Positions 18,101-29,877 of a stretch of DNA of 64,000 nucleotides are shown piece after piece. A program made the position numbers and the translations under genes. How positions within the stretch are numbered: the stretch's first letter is position 1; every line of letters starts with the position of its first letter. The notes beneath the pieces were generated by a model. The model searched no databases. It was not told where the DNA came from and worked only from the letters and a program-made list of their open reading frames with translations. Origin of the DNA: Syncephalis fuscata (lineage: Eukaryota; Zoopagomycota; Zoopagomycetes; Zoopagales; Piptocephalidaceae); the NCBI GenBank assembly GCA_025786725.1, contig JAHLTZ010000010.1, positions 372,001-436,000 of the forward strand, given 5' to 3'.

Positions 18101-18404
18101 AATGAAGTATTAGAAAAGAAACCAGATGGGTAAGTAGTTTATTAATATTTTATTAATGATGACTAATAACAAATGGCTACACAGTTCGTGCGGACTGCAT
18201 GTGATGATGAAGGATCAATTTGCCAACTACGTGGTTCAGCGTATGCTTGAAGAGGCCTCTCCTGAACAGCGCATACCGATTATTATTGAGCTTAAGCCGC
18301 ATGTCGGTGCTTTGCGCAAGTTCACCTATGGCAAGCACTTAATTGCCAAGCTTGACAAATACATGACACCGGAGGAAAGACAAGCGAGTGCTGCTGCTCA
18401 ATAA
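15127..18404 (+). CDS. Pumilio-family (PUF) RNA-binding protein
   Basis: Binds UGUA-containing 3' UTRs and represses or destabilises the mRNAs in the cytoplasm. Exons are 15127..15264, 15330..15440, 15495..15884, 15980..16573, 16632..18129 and 18185..18404. The corrected product is about 983 residues. The N-terminal half is low complexity and includes the conserved block [20 protein letters not shown] and a polyglutamine run (17225-17262). Eight PUF repeats span about residues 625-965. Recognition triplets read SRxxQ, NYxxQ, CRxxQ, NHxxQ, CRxxQ, NYxxQ, SNxxE, NYxxQ, the PUM1/2 and Puf3 pattern. One frame break lies at the GGGG run 16821-16824 in exon 5. One added G gives a smooth Gly-rich linker; a 38-nt intron (16816-16853) would also restore the frame but is GC-rich and shorter than the other introns here. 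The last PUF repeat is split by the final intron. Confidence 0.93.
17225..17262 (+). repeat. CAG/CAA polyglutamine tract
   Basis: A pure run of glutamine codons inside the Pumilio gene, with CAG codons first and then CAA codons. It encodes a polyglutamine stretch just before the PUF domain. The mixed codons suggest it is less prone to slippage than a pure CAG tract. Confidence 0.9.
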
Positions 18405-19135
18405 TTTTGCTATGTGTATGGACAGAAAAGAGGAACAAAGAAGAGGAGAGTTAGAAGATTGTTAGTTTGTCTTTATTAATTGGATATAGTCTTTTCACTT
18501 CGTATGCACATAAGATTAGTGACGCACAGATATGGCACAATAGAATCGTATTCTTGCGACTGTTGTTATTATTGTTACTTATTGCGAACAAAATTAAATA
18601 CACTTTACACTCGTAGCTTATTCACAATGACAGTGTCTATTTATACAACTGGAATAATCTATTTATAATCGTGTATTTATTTGGTACAGTGTGGCTCACA
18701 AACATTGTTTTTAGCTATCTAGCTTATTATTACAATGGGTAAATTTATATAAAAAGAACAGTAGTCCAGGGAAACGCACAGAGCTGCTTGATATAGAAAA
18801 GTGCGATAAGAAAACACGTGAAGCTCAATGATGAGTCGGGAATCGTGCGTTGTTTTTAGATTGCGAATTAACAATAAGTGCTGGCGATATGCTTGTGTGT
18901 GCGTATTTTTACGTATTGTGTGCAGGATGTTTTATTTGTGCGTGCGCATCTTCCACTTAAATATGCGTGTAGATGTTGATTAAGCGTATTATTTCACACC
19001 GTTTCTTATTCTACCACTTCTTTAACTTTTCTTGCAGCTTTATTTGATAGAGTGCCGGTATACTGTCTATCTGTTCTCTTTAATGATTTGTATCCATACT
19101 CTATAGTTATTATTTAAACGGTATTATATGACAGA
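18405..19135. other. Intergenic region, Pumilio 3' end to kinase start
   Basis: Contains the Pumilio 3' UTR and the promoter of the downstream kinase. No additional gene or structured element is recognised. Confidence 0.5.
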
Positions 19136-22100
19136 ATGCGCCAGCATTGCCACTCCAATGGCTGGGTACTTGTACCCGATGCCAATGATCTAGAGACAAT
19201 CAGCGACGAGTCTCTACAAGAGACGCCCATGGCTCCTACCGTTAGTCGAGGCTCTAATGCTCGTCCTGTTCTAACGCGAGCTAATGCAAGCGGCTCTACT
19301 ACGCCACATTCGTCCAATGCCGGTACAAACACAAGTGTAACGGCCGCGGCGGCCTTCGCTGAATTGGTTGCAGCGGCCGCTGCAGTGCCACGTACGCCTT
19401 CACCAAGCAGCTCATCGTCAAGTAATAGTCGTAGTAACAGTAGTAATAATAGTCAGCGCAGTAGTTGTATCTATAGTAGTAATAGCAGTTATATGAGTAA
19501 AAATAATAGCCGGCGTAATAGCCATCACGGTCTACATGACCTTCAATCATTTCTTTCCTCTAGATTACAGCTATCATCGACATCATCAACGACCGAAGCT
19601 ACAACGACAACTACAATGGCTGCAACAACTGCAACAACGATGAAAACGATTGTATCATCGCCATCATCATCTTCTTCATCGTCCATTGTATCTGTACGAC
19701 GTACTTGTGAATTATCATCGCCATTACCCAATCCGATAGCACGCGTTATATGTGACGGTATTACCATTGAGGTCACCATTGCCGAGTCGACTACAGATAG
19801 CAATGAAAGTGCCAATATATATGCTGATGGACACCCTACTGCAATACAGCAATCCAGTGTGACCTTGGTGACCGCAATATCCAATTCTAATGGTCAAACT
19901 GCCATAACACCAAACGACAAAAAAATGGGAAATCCAAAGGATCATGCATGTACCATGTCTAATCCGGTAGGTTACTCGACATTGATAAAGCGATAACAAC
20001 AATGAGGCTGGTGAGGCTATTTTTTTTCTACTATGATTTATCTATTTTGGTACAAAGGAAGGGAGCGTGAGTGAGTGAGCGAGAAATAGATAGAGATAAA
20101 AGGAGCCAGATGGTAACACAATACAATTATGGCTTTACTAATTATATTTACTTCTATTATAGGTATCGGAGCCAACCTACTGTCTATGTGTTAATGATAA
20201 CGTTTTTTTATATCGTACATTAAGTGATTTTAGAAAGTTGGATGAATTGGTAAGTATCTATTTAATGAAACTGAAATGTTTTAATTAATTATTATTTGTT
20301 TAACATGTTATTTTAACCATTACAGTTACGCAATATATCTGTGGAGCATGTTAATGCAGCTGGTCTACCACTATTGGATGACGCAACATCGATAGCAATG
20401 CCACCTTCATCTTCACGTGGATTTAGTCTATTTCAACGTCGACGCTCTATTGTACCGCCATCTGCAGCATTATCTGCACCTCCGTCTACACAATCAATTG
20501 CTATCTATTTGCAGTGTCTGTTGGATGCATTTGGCGGGCCAGATGCTACACCAGCATCGATAGATCTTTTGGATAAACTACGCTGTGCAGTACACATCTT
20601 TCTTGAGTTAGATATACTTGATTTATCAACTTCCAATTCGGTATTAGAAACATCAATGGAGCTATCAGGGACAGTGCCAGCATCTCCTTTGGCATTGGCA
20701 CCGACAACAAGGGCGGCATCATCATGTTCATCGTGTAAAACAGCCATGACTCATGGAAATGCATTGCATAATAATAATGATAATAATAACAATGATAATA
20801 ATAACAGCATTCCTGACACCATCTGTACACCGCCTATCGATAGTGATACGACAAAGTATGATATGCAGCAACGCAAAATGACCTTTGAAGACTTTGAACT
20901 TTGTCATGTACTAGGACGTGGTGCTATGGGCAAAGTAAGTTGCTATCTACTTACTGGTGTTTATATTAATATATGTATACATAGGTGTTTTTGGCACGGG
21001 ATCGTAAAACACGGCATCATTATGCATTGAAATCAATTGCAAAGCATCGTTAATAGAACGCCAAGAACTGTATCATGCTCGGTCAGAAAGAGACATACTT
21101 GCTACACTAACCCGTGTTCATCATCCATTTCTTATTCGTCTACTCTATTCATTCCAGGATGAAGATCAGCTATTTCTTGTGTTAGACTATCACCGTGGAG
21201 GTGACATTGCCAGTGAATTGACACGACTACATCATTTTGATGAAGAGCGTGTACTATTCTACGCTCAACAACTAGTACTGGGTATTGCTGAACTCCATCG
21301 ATTAGGTATTATTTATCGGTAAGTTGTAAATGAAATATTAGTAGTAGACACACTCTAATCATTTAATTTGCACAATTAGTGATTTAAAACCAGAGAACAT
21401 TCTTATTACCCAAGATGGCCATATTGTATTGACAGATTTTGGACTATCTAAACAGTTTAACCATGGCAATTTATCACAAAAACAAGATTTATCACGACAA
21501 CAAAATGGGGAATTGGTCGACACTTGTTCTACACCAACCAACGAGTCTCCAAACCGATCAAGATCATCAATGTCACAATCAAAGTCATTGGAGAATGAAA
21601 ATGCATCAACAGATACATTTTGTGGTACAGCCGAGTATCTAGCACCTGAAGTATTGATGGGTGCTCGATATAGCTATGCCGTAGATTGGTGGAGTCTTGG
21701 CACGGTACTTTATGAGATGATGTTTGGCATTACTCCATTCTGGGATGATAATCATATGATTATGTATCGACGTGTAATGCGCGAGCCTGTTCAATTTCCT
21801 TCATCAATATCTGAAAAGACTAAATCATTTTTAAGTCGGGTAAGTAGTGATGAGTATACAGTTTCTACTTACTAATATTATTCAATAGCTATTGGAAAGG
21901 AATCCATTACGTCGACTTGGATCGGGTATTGATGGGGCACGTCAAGTACAGAATCATCCATTCTTTGAGGCCACTAATTGGGATCAAGTGATTAATAAGC
22001 AACTGCCTGTACCGTATGTGCCATTGGCCAAGACACCCGATGATGTACAACACTTTGAAGAGGAATTTTTATGTATGACACCGCAACTGTCGCCTGTTGC

Positions 22101-22314
22101 TTCTTATATGCGCGATTTTGTCTCTCGTCGTGCTTTAGATGCTAGTGCACAGATATGCTTTGAAGGCTTTTCATTTGACGAAAGAGGCCTAATTAATGGC
22201 AATAATCATCATCAAGCGTGGCTGGATGCTCAATCGCATCATACATTAACGGATACGACTGATCAACCATCAAATAGCTCTTCCTCGTCCTCCTCCATTT
22301 CTTTATCAAGATAA
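19136..22314 (+). CDS. AGC-family serine/threonine kinase with PX-like N-terminal region
   Basis: Predicted protein kinase of the S6K/SGK/Ypk branch of the AGC group. Exons are 19136..19966, 20163..20249, 20326..20934, 20985..21318, 21380..21839 and 21889..22314, about 915 residues. The N-terminus is Ser/Thr-rich. Residues about 215-440 look like a divergent PX domain: LYRTLSDFRKLDELLRNI resembles the RRYSDFxxL core, and IAYLQ-type and FLELD segments follow. The kinase domain begins near 495 with GRGAMGKVF. It then shows YALKSIAKH (Lys), YRDLKPEN, DFG near 638 and LAPEV near 710. The DFG-to-APE segment is about 70 residues because of an Asn/Gln/Ser-rich insert. The C-tail carries TPQLSP (turn motif) and FEGFSF (hydrophobic motif, near 865). 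One frame break sits at 21050: after KHR the frame stops, and one extra T gives LIERQELYHARSERDI. The PX part suggests an SGK3-like, phosphoinositide-linked kinase; this is inference. Confidence 0.88.
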
Positions 22315-22858
22315 CATTAGTCATCTTTATTTTCTTTTATTTTTATCTCTCTCTCTTTTTCTCTTTTTCATGCGGACATACACTCTTTGTAATTAATCGA
22401 TTGTACATGTAATCAGCATAGTAAGTGTAGACATTGAAGCCTAGAATGAAGGCAGCAATGATAATATAGGAGTTGCAACTCTAATTCATCCCTTATCTGT
22501 TCCTATTCGCTTATTGTCATTGTAAAAAAGATATGACGCTTTCCCCTTCCTTTGTTTTCTAGTTTCATGGCCAAATTCAGTATGTCTAGCAGTGAATTGT
22601 AACCAAATCTGTAAATAAAAAACTACAATTGGTTTACACGGTTAATCAATAGCTTTAACATTTTATTATATACCAATAGTTATAACTTAAATAAAATTGA
22701 TAAGCTGAAATAACTATAAAGCGCTAAAGGGGCAATTGCCTATATTGAAATCTAATATTTAAATATGTTTTACCTGCAATTTACCATGTTATTGTATTTA
22801 GCTCAAAAGCCCCTTTTGCTACTGGCAACTAGTTCATTTACTTGGTTCTATTTCCATT
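22315..22858. other. Intergenic region between kinase and F-box gene
   Basis: AT-rich sequence. The last about 60 nt before 22859 resemble the sequence upstream of the second F-box gene at 24715, so the promoter-proximal region was duplicated with the gene. No other feature is recognised. Confidence 0.5.
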
Positions 22859-24428
22859 ATGTCAGTTCAAAATAATAACACACTACCAAAAATATGGCAA
22901 ATTGCCGATATAGTGTATCATATATCTTTGTTCAGTGGAACAGCTACAAGTATTGCTTTAACACGCACTTGTAAAATGTTGTGTAATTATATCATAAGTT
23001 GCAATAGTCTATGGCACAAACTGTATCGAAATGACTTTCTTGTGATGTCAACACCGATGTTGACTGGCTAGAATGGCAATTAGAGCAAGAACAAAAATAA
23101 CGGTTGCGGCAATCGATGCTAAAAATGGGACTGCTCCAATATCGATTTGGTTTCAACGATATAGACAGCGTATCAATATGGGCATGAACTGGCAAAAAAA
23201 CAAGCCAACATCAACGGTTTATTTAGAACCTTTTAATACAGATATAGTAGAAGATCCAAAATTTGCTAAACAAACAATCATTGCAACTTACCCCGGCTGG
23301 ATTGCAATAGCAGCTTTTAAACATTTTCAAATTGATTTAATTAACCTTTCGACAAAAAACGTAGTCAAGATATATCCACTAGGTATGGATAACAGCCGTT
23401 TAGAAATACTAGAAAAGATAACATTTTATCAGCATCGACAACAAGCAAATGATATTGATGATGGCATGCGTTTAATTTTACATTTAAAATACGATAAAGC
23501 CTCCTTTAGTGTACTTCAAATATGGAACGCAAATAGTTGCCAACTATTGCAGTCCACCGATTTTGATGTTAGCTGGGACGGTAGAGTTATAAACGCGTCT
23601 TTGTTGTTTTTTAAATATTATTTCAATGAAGGCATCCAGCTATTCTATAGAAGCTTTTCAAAGGCGCAACTTCACAAACCTCGACTTCTTGATAACATGC
23701 AATTTGATTATACAAACAAATTTAGAATACATATGGTGAACAGCAATGAAATTATTATTTTAATATATTCCATTTATAGTGGTATAGTCTCGTGTAAAGC
23801 AGGTTGTGTGCTATTGACACCTAATGCCGACTTGACGATGCCCAGTAATAGTAAGAAACAACTTACCACGACTACCTTAAGCTCTATGATTTTACCCAGT
23901 TATGCAGCCGTGCACCAGTCAGGATTTTATTCAATTGACTACGATCGAGTGTTTTTCTACTGCACAGTTTGTCTATTTGATGAAGAATCGAGGGAAGGTA
24001 TAAGCGGCTGGCAGCGCTATATTAAAGTATTTTCCTTAAGCAAAGGACTTATTTTTGAACGCGATTATCCGTCAAATAAATCTGAAAAAATGATTTTAAT
24101 TACAAGACATAATTTGGCCGTATTCTATTCACTCTATTCTTCGTCGTTGGCCATTATTTCATTATTAGATGGAGAGATTCGATATTACTCTCAGTTAAAC
24201 GAATCAGGCAAAGGATTTGGTCGGTTTGAGCATCTGATCGATTCAAAGCTTGTTGGTTATAGTTATAATTGTAACAAATACTGCATTATTGATGTCGTGA
24301 CAGGTGATTTGAACATTCATTCATTTCCAATATCCGCAGTACAGCATTGTACATTTGCATTTGATCACATGTTATTGATGACTAAAGAAACAACGCTTAT
24401 TACAAGTTTTGTACCTAAATTGCTTTAA
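22859..24428 (+). pseudogene. F-box-like protein gene, tandem copy 1 (two frame breaks)
   Basis: The N-terminus (LPKIWQIADIVYHI ... TRTCK ... LWHKLYRNDF) has the spacing of a degenerate F-box, which normally binds Skp1 in SCF ubiquitin ligases. The rest is a beta-rich, about 450-residue region with no recognised repeat. The first open frame stops at 23071 and a second runs 23073-24428. Alignment with the tandem copy at 24715 shows one base missing near 23040 (before GATGTCAACACC) and another in the A-run 23093-23097. Once those are allowed, the two proteins align from end to end. It could be a decayed gene or an intact one with sequence errors. No intron is needed. F-box assignment is tentative because the motif is weak. 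Confidence 0.6.
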
Positions 24429-24714
24429 ATCTATTGAATAGAAATAAATGAAAGCTTATACTAGAAGTTGCCATATATAAAACATACTAGCATCCAATAC
24501 AATATAGCACTTCAAACAATACCACATGAACTAGAGTAAATAAAATATAGATTAAATTGGATTAAGATGTTTTATATAGTGAAACATTTACAAAAAACAA
24601 TTGTTAGAATTGGAACATCCAATCTTGTTCCATCAACAGCTGTATACGTCATTCCATTTAGTCCAAAGGCCTTTTTCCGCAAATAGATGGTTGTTTATTA
24701 GTTCTATTTCCATC

Positions 24715-26311
24715 ATGTCAACACAGAATGACAACACGCTGCCAAAGATATGGCAAATTATCGATATAGTTTATCATATAGTACGACTTAGTGAAACAGT
24801 TGCAGCCATTGCTTTGGCACGTACGTGTAAAAGATTATATAGCTGCATTATAAGCAGTAATAGCCTATGGCACAAATTATATCGGCATAATTTTCCTCGT
24901 GATATCAACACTGATATCGACTGGCTAGAATGGCAATTAGAACAAGAACAAAGAGTAACAGTAGCAACAACAATTAATGCTAAAAGTAAAGTTGAATCAA
25001 GGCTGACCTGGTTTCAGCTATACAGCCAGCGTGTTAACATGGGCATAAACTGGCAAAAGAACAAGCCAACGTCTACGGTCCATCTAAAACCTTTTAGTGT
25101 AATTGAAATAGCAGAACTAACAAACTTTGCGCAAACAATTGTCATAAGTTATCCTGGCTGGTTTGCAATAGCAGCCCTTTGGAAATTACAAGTTGATTTG
25201 ATCAAACTTTTGCCAATGAATGAGAGTAAAACCTATTCACTAGATCTGGATAAATCCCGTTTTAAATGGATAAAAAACATAAAATTCTATCAACACCGAC
25301 ATCAAGCAAATAACAGCGATAAATATATGCGTGTAATTTTACATCTAGAATACGTTGAAGAATCTTTTAATGCACTTCAAATATGGAACGCAAATAGTTG
25401 CGAATTACTGCATTCTATTGATATTTATGGTGATTGGGATGGTAGAACTATAAATGCATCTTTGTTATTTCTCAACTCGAAACTTATCGGCTTATCCAAC
25501 AATCCACAATTCCGTTGCTATACTCGATTAGTCTACAATATCGATTCAGAAAAACAACCACGTGAGTATCAATCCATTATTCTTAAAAATCCAATCAACT
25601 TTTTCAAAAACATAATACATACGACAAGTAACGACGAGACAATCATCATAAGATACCGCAATAATAAACGCAAAGTTGCCTATCAGGTTATCCGCGTACT
25701 ATTGCCACCCGGTGCAATTTAGCGATGATTGATGATAACACAGTACAAACAACTACAATTGCCTCGGATTATATAAGATTCTCCAATCCTACGGTGCGGC
25801 GTATTTCCGAAGTTTACTCAGTTGACTGTGATCGTATACTAGTTCATTGCCATGCCTGCTTAATCGGAGATACATCAAATAGAATATGATCAAGTACCAG
25901 CGTTACATCAGAGTAATATCTTTAAGCAAGGAGTCGTTTTTGAGTGCAACTATCTAGCAAGCGAAGATGAAAAATTGATTTTAATTTCAACATATAACTT
26001 GGCCGTCTTTGGCTCAAGTAATCACTCATCTCTAGTTGTCATTTCATTATTGGATGGAAAAATCTTACATGAAATTAATATAATGAATTTTGCCAACAAT
26101 TTCTGTTCCTTTCAGCATATTATTGATTCAAAAATTATCGGCTATAATTATACCATTGGCCGCTATTGCGTTATTAACGCTGTAACTGGTAGTGTGAACG
26201 CCCATCGGTTTCCAATATCAGAGGTACAATATTGCACATCTGCGTTTGGCCATATGCTATTGGCAATAAGGAAACAACACTTATTACAGTTTTGTACCTG
26301 AATTGATTTAA
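24715..26311 (+). pseudogene. F-box-like protein gene, tandem copy 2 (several frame breaks)
   Basis: Paralogue of the gene at 22859 with the same N-terminal block (LPKIWQIIDIVYHI, LARTCK, LWHKLYRHNF) and shared blocks such as NMGINWQKNKPTSTV and LQIWNANSC. The open frame from 24715 ends at 25722. Similarity to copy 1 continues in other frames through 25708-25890, 25890-25935 and 25940-26290, implying breaks near 25710, 25887 and 25935 and at the extreme end. More breaks than in copy 1 suggest genuine decay here. The ATG at 24715 aligns with the start of copy 1; in-frame sequence upstream lacks another ATG. Confidence 0.6.
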
Positions 26312-27366
26312 GCTTACTAAATAGACATCAGTAAGCCATAATTAAGATAATGATACTACATTAAAATTACTACTTTAATCAAAATTGTGCAGCTAATTTG
26401 ATAACCAATAATGATTTAAATATTATCAGTAAAATATGAATATACTAAGATTGATAAATAAAAAGACTAGCAACGACAAGTATAGAATATATTAATTTTC
26501 AACATATTATTGAAATAATAGACTCACGCTAAAATAAATAATATTAGTAAATATTAAAATTGGTTTACTTCACAGAAGGTAAATAGCATTAATACACGAT
26601 TGAAGGTTTAAGCAATTTATAAACGTAAACAAATAAAATATATTCAAGCCATTGTATTATTGTAACTATAGTAAGTTATTAGCATTGAAAAGTGTATTTC
26701 GGCCAATTGTTCACTTGTTCATCCATTAAGTGTGATAAACAAAAAACGCGATGTTGCCATCGATTGGTCTATATATCTTACGAATTTTAAGGACTATATA
26801 CGCTTACCTTTCTTCAAGGCTGGCTTATACGGTCAGACAAATTCGAATTTAAGTAAAAGAAAACATTAAGTTTTCAGTTGTAAAACCAAGTCAGATAGGG
26901 CAGTGCGCGGGTAACTAACAATCTTCAAAATAACAGTCTCATCAATTATGGGATATTTTTAATGAATGCATAACAAAGCAGTCTATTTATAAAACATAAA
27001 GGCAAGTAACAGAGTAAAATACAACTTTCAATTAATTCATTATGTGGCTTTGCTATGTCTGATGTTAAACTACACCACAAATGTAACATTGTACACAATA
27101 GTTATTGTTATCCATCTATTAGTTTAATTTATAAATTGTTACTAAAAATTTATCTTTTATACAATACACGAACAATGCACAATTAATAATTTATAAAATT
27201 AAACGGCGAAATGGTGATGAATGATGATAATGATTTAATGTAATAAATTGTTGAATCTTATTAAAAGCTAACAATTGTACTAAATGACAATTATAGTTTG
27301 CAATGATCGTTGATAGATCGAATACATTTGTTAATAAAAATTATACACTATAGTTTTATTTAAACC
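26312..27366. other. Intergenic region, convergent ends
   Basis: AT-rich, about 1 kb, between the second F-box copy and the end of the secreted-protein gene. Short open frames only. Nothing recognisable. Confidence 0.5.
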
Positions 27367-28257
27367 TTATAGGTGTTGGTGCTGTAGGTGTTGCTGGGAT
27401 TGTAGGTGTTTTTTGTTGTTGCTGTTATGCTTCTTATCACCGCTATCTTTGTTGTTGTTCTTGGGACGGTTAGAGCCATTGCCTCTCGTGCTTCCGTTAC
27501 TGCCATAAGCACCATTGTTTCCACTGTTTCCACCACGACCGTATGAGCCGTTGCTTCCGTTACGTCCGCCGGAACCAGGGCCGTAGGTGGAATTATCGTC
27601 ATCATCATCATCGGAGTCGTCGTCGTCGTCATTATTCTTTTTGTCCTTATTCTTGTCCTTGTTTGACTTTTTCTTGTCGTCGTCGTTCTTTCGAGAGCCG
27701 CCGCCGTACTTAGTGCCAGAGCTGGGCTTGCTAATGACAACGTCGTGGCACTGCTCTACATGGCAGTTGTTTCCATCGGGACGCTTGACATCCCATGTCC
27801 AGCGAATAATCTTCTTGCCGCTTGCTTGTCCTGGAAGGTCAATCTTCCAAGAAGAGTTGGCGGATGCACCACAATTTTTCTTCTGAGCAATCAGCTGTGA
27901 GCCTGAGTAGTCTTCATTCATTAAATACACTTTACAGTCACCATTGTAAGACTTTTTAAGCGTTGTGCTGAGGGTAATAGATGTGGTGGCGCGAACGAGT
28001 TTGCGGTTACGATTGCCTTGGCAAGCTCCTTTTGGAGCTTTTCCGACATAATTATCTGGGTTGTCGGAGTCGGAGGCCTGTTTGGCACCTTCGGAATACC
28101 AGTCGTTGGTGTAAGTCGCAGGGAGGCCATAGCTAGAGCCGGATGGTGCTTTATAGGCACTTTGGTAATTTTGGGCGGTGACACCGGTCGCAACACTGAG
28201 TGCTAGGAAAGTAGCAGCGCAGAGGGCAATTGAGGAGGTAGTGCTTGAGGAAACCAT
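27367..28257 (-). CDS. Secreted protein with LPMO-like sandwich domain and charged low-complexity tail
   Basis: Single exon, 296 residues. The start at 28257 is chosen because it gives a clean signal peptide (about 28 residues, ending VATGVTA); an upstream in-frame extension lacks an ATG. The mature part (about 29-190) contains GDCKVYLMN, a Cys pair, and IIRWTWDV followed by EQCHDVVIS. This resembles the C-terminal strand pattern of chitin-binding/LPMO-type immunoglobulin folds (W-W...C-DV-I). There is no histidine at the predicted mature N-terminus, so a copper-dependent monooxygenase is not supported. The tail is Lys/Asn/Asp-rich with a run of aspartates, then Gly/Ser/Asn-rich. Likely a cell-wall or extracellular protein. 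The fold assignment is inference from a short motif; the signal peptide is clear. Confidence 0.75.
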   Translation of the reverse strand: MVSSSTTSSIALCAATFLALSVATGVTAQNYQSAYKAPSGSSYGLPATYTNDWYSEGAKQASDSDNPDNYVGKAPKGACQGNRNRKLVRATTSITLSTTLKKSYNGDCKVYLMNEDYSGSQLIAQKKNCGASANSSWKIDLPGQASGKKIIRWTWDVKRPDGNNCHVEQCHDVVISKPSSGTKYGGGSRKNDDDKKKSNKDKNKDKKNNDDDDDSDDDDDDNSTYGPGSGGRNGSNGSYGRGGNSGNNGAYGSNGSTRGNGSNRPKNNNKDSGDKKHNSNNKKHLQSQQHLQHQHL

Positions 28258-29877
28258 AGTGATAATGCTGGTAATAGTGTTTGTAATAAGCAGTTGCGGT
28301 ATTTGCGGTATTTGCAGTAGTATTAGCAATAACGATAGTTGTTGTACTGTTGATAAAGGCTCAGCCTAATTATTTTGAAAAAGCAGATAGATTAGTGTAA
28401 CACTGTTAACACTGAATAGCAAATGTGGCTAGATATTGTGGCTATAGAAGGCAGTTGCAGATGTGATTAAGCTGGTGAGTGAAGTTTGGAAATATGGTGC
28501 ATTGTGGCGATGCTTTTATACTGTTGTTGCTCTTTGCACAAGTTACGCAACTTGTTTACTGCTCTTCGAGCACATTGCATAACCTGTTTATCATTCAACA
28601 AATAAATCCAATTCATACAGGGGAGGTTTTGCAAAATCAAGTTTTCTTGAAACTAGCAGCTTTGCACCTGTGAATGACTAGAACGAGTATCAAATACTAT
28701 ACCCCGTATGTCAAAAATGAAACATCAATATTCCATCAAATGAGTATATGGCGATATATTCCATTAGACGGCACTAGTTTTTGCCGTTTCAGGTGACCAC
28801 AAAAGTGCACATCATACTTGTTGGTGCTGTTAAAAATAACTTATTGTACTAGAAAAATGTACCTGCGACTATTGTTATAGGTTCCAGCTATAGATCTTGT
28901 AACAGCATAGGCTGTGCCCAGAAATGGCTTTCAATTCGTTTCAATACCGTCATCACTATCGCTTGCACTGGTTCAAGTGGTGTTATCTAGACTGATTTTT
29001 TGTATCAGGTACAATTTACAATACTGTAACTAAATATTATTTCTAGTATTAGATTATCACATTATTACGTTAATATACATTTATATAGTAAATAAATACA
29101 TAGTTCATTAATATGAGAATTAATGTTCACGGCTTGTAAAATGTTTACAGTGTCAACCAATTCACATTGTGTTACCAATAAGCACTATTTTATTTATATT
29201 TCAACCCATTGAACTGGAAACTTTCTAAAGTATTACTACCTGTGCTCAAGTCGACTGACTTAAGATTTATGTAGGTTTGTCGACAATTGGAATCACACGC
29301 TGATATCCACGCTGTACAAAGTGAATATGATGCACAACAATACACACGCCAATTATGCATGCTGTGCATCACCCGTGAGTTAACGCCTGCAAGCTAGTGC
29401 AGCCAAGTGAATGTGAACATAAGTATGTATTCATGTAGAATAGCATGCCATTTTTCACCTTGACACTGCAGCATGTCTGTACATGAAAAAGTCACCATGC
29501 CCTGAGCGGACCGGCCATCGTTGGATACTGCATCCGTGCCAGATTTAATTCACATTAACTGCGGTTTGGTTGTAAGCAAAGTATACGTCTGTATTTAAAT
29601 GGCATAGAAATTTACATTCATGTTTTTATTACACTAAACGTAATTACCATCGACAATTTCACATAAATTTTTCATAGCGAACTAACTGGCTTATTCTCTA
29701 GCTTTTTAAGCCGTTATTCATGCGTTCACTCTAGTGCTAGGCTGTTTGGAGCTTTATTCATTCGTAGCTTTATAAGCATTGATTTTATCAATGCAACATC
29801 AACTATATTAAACATTTTCTAATTCTAAATAATACGCTATTATACTAAGAGAAATTTCATTAGCAGTAGCATCCAAA
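28258..29877. other. Divergent intergenic region
   Basis: About 1.6 kb between the secreted-protein gene (minus) and the 7TM-RGS gene (plus), presumably holding both promoters. No supported coding frame or RNA gene was found. Confidence 0.5.

Noticed and set aside
19299..19884. Tyr-rich and Asp/Val-rich minus-strand frames opposite the kinase N-terminus
   Set aside because: Antisense of Ser/Thr repeat codons (AGT, ACA, TCA) in the kinase gene.
27587..27886. Plus-strand Ser/Leu-rich open frame opposite the secreted-protein gene
   Set aside because: It is the antisense shadow of the Asp/Lys-rich tail and has no independent support.
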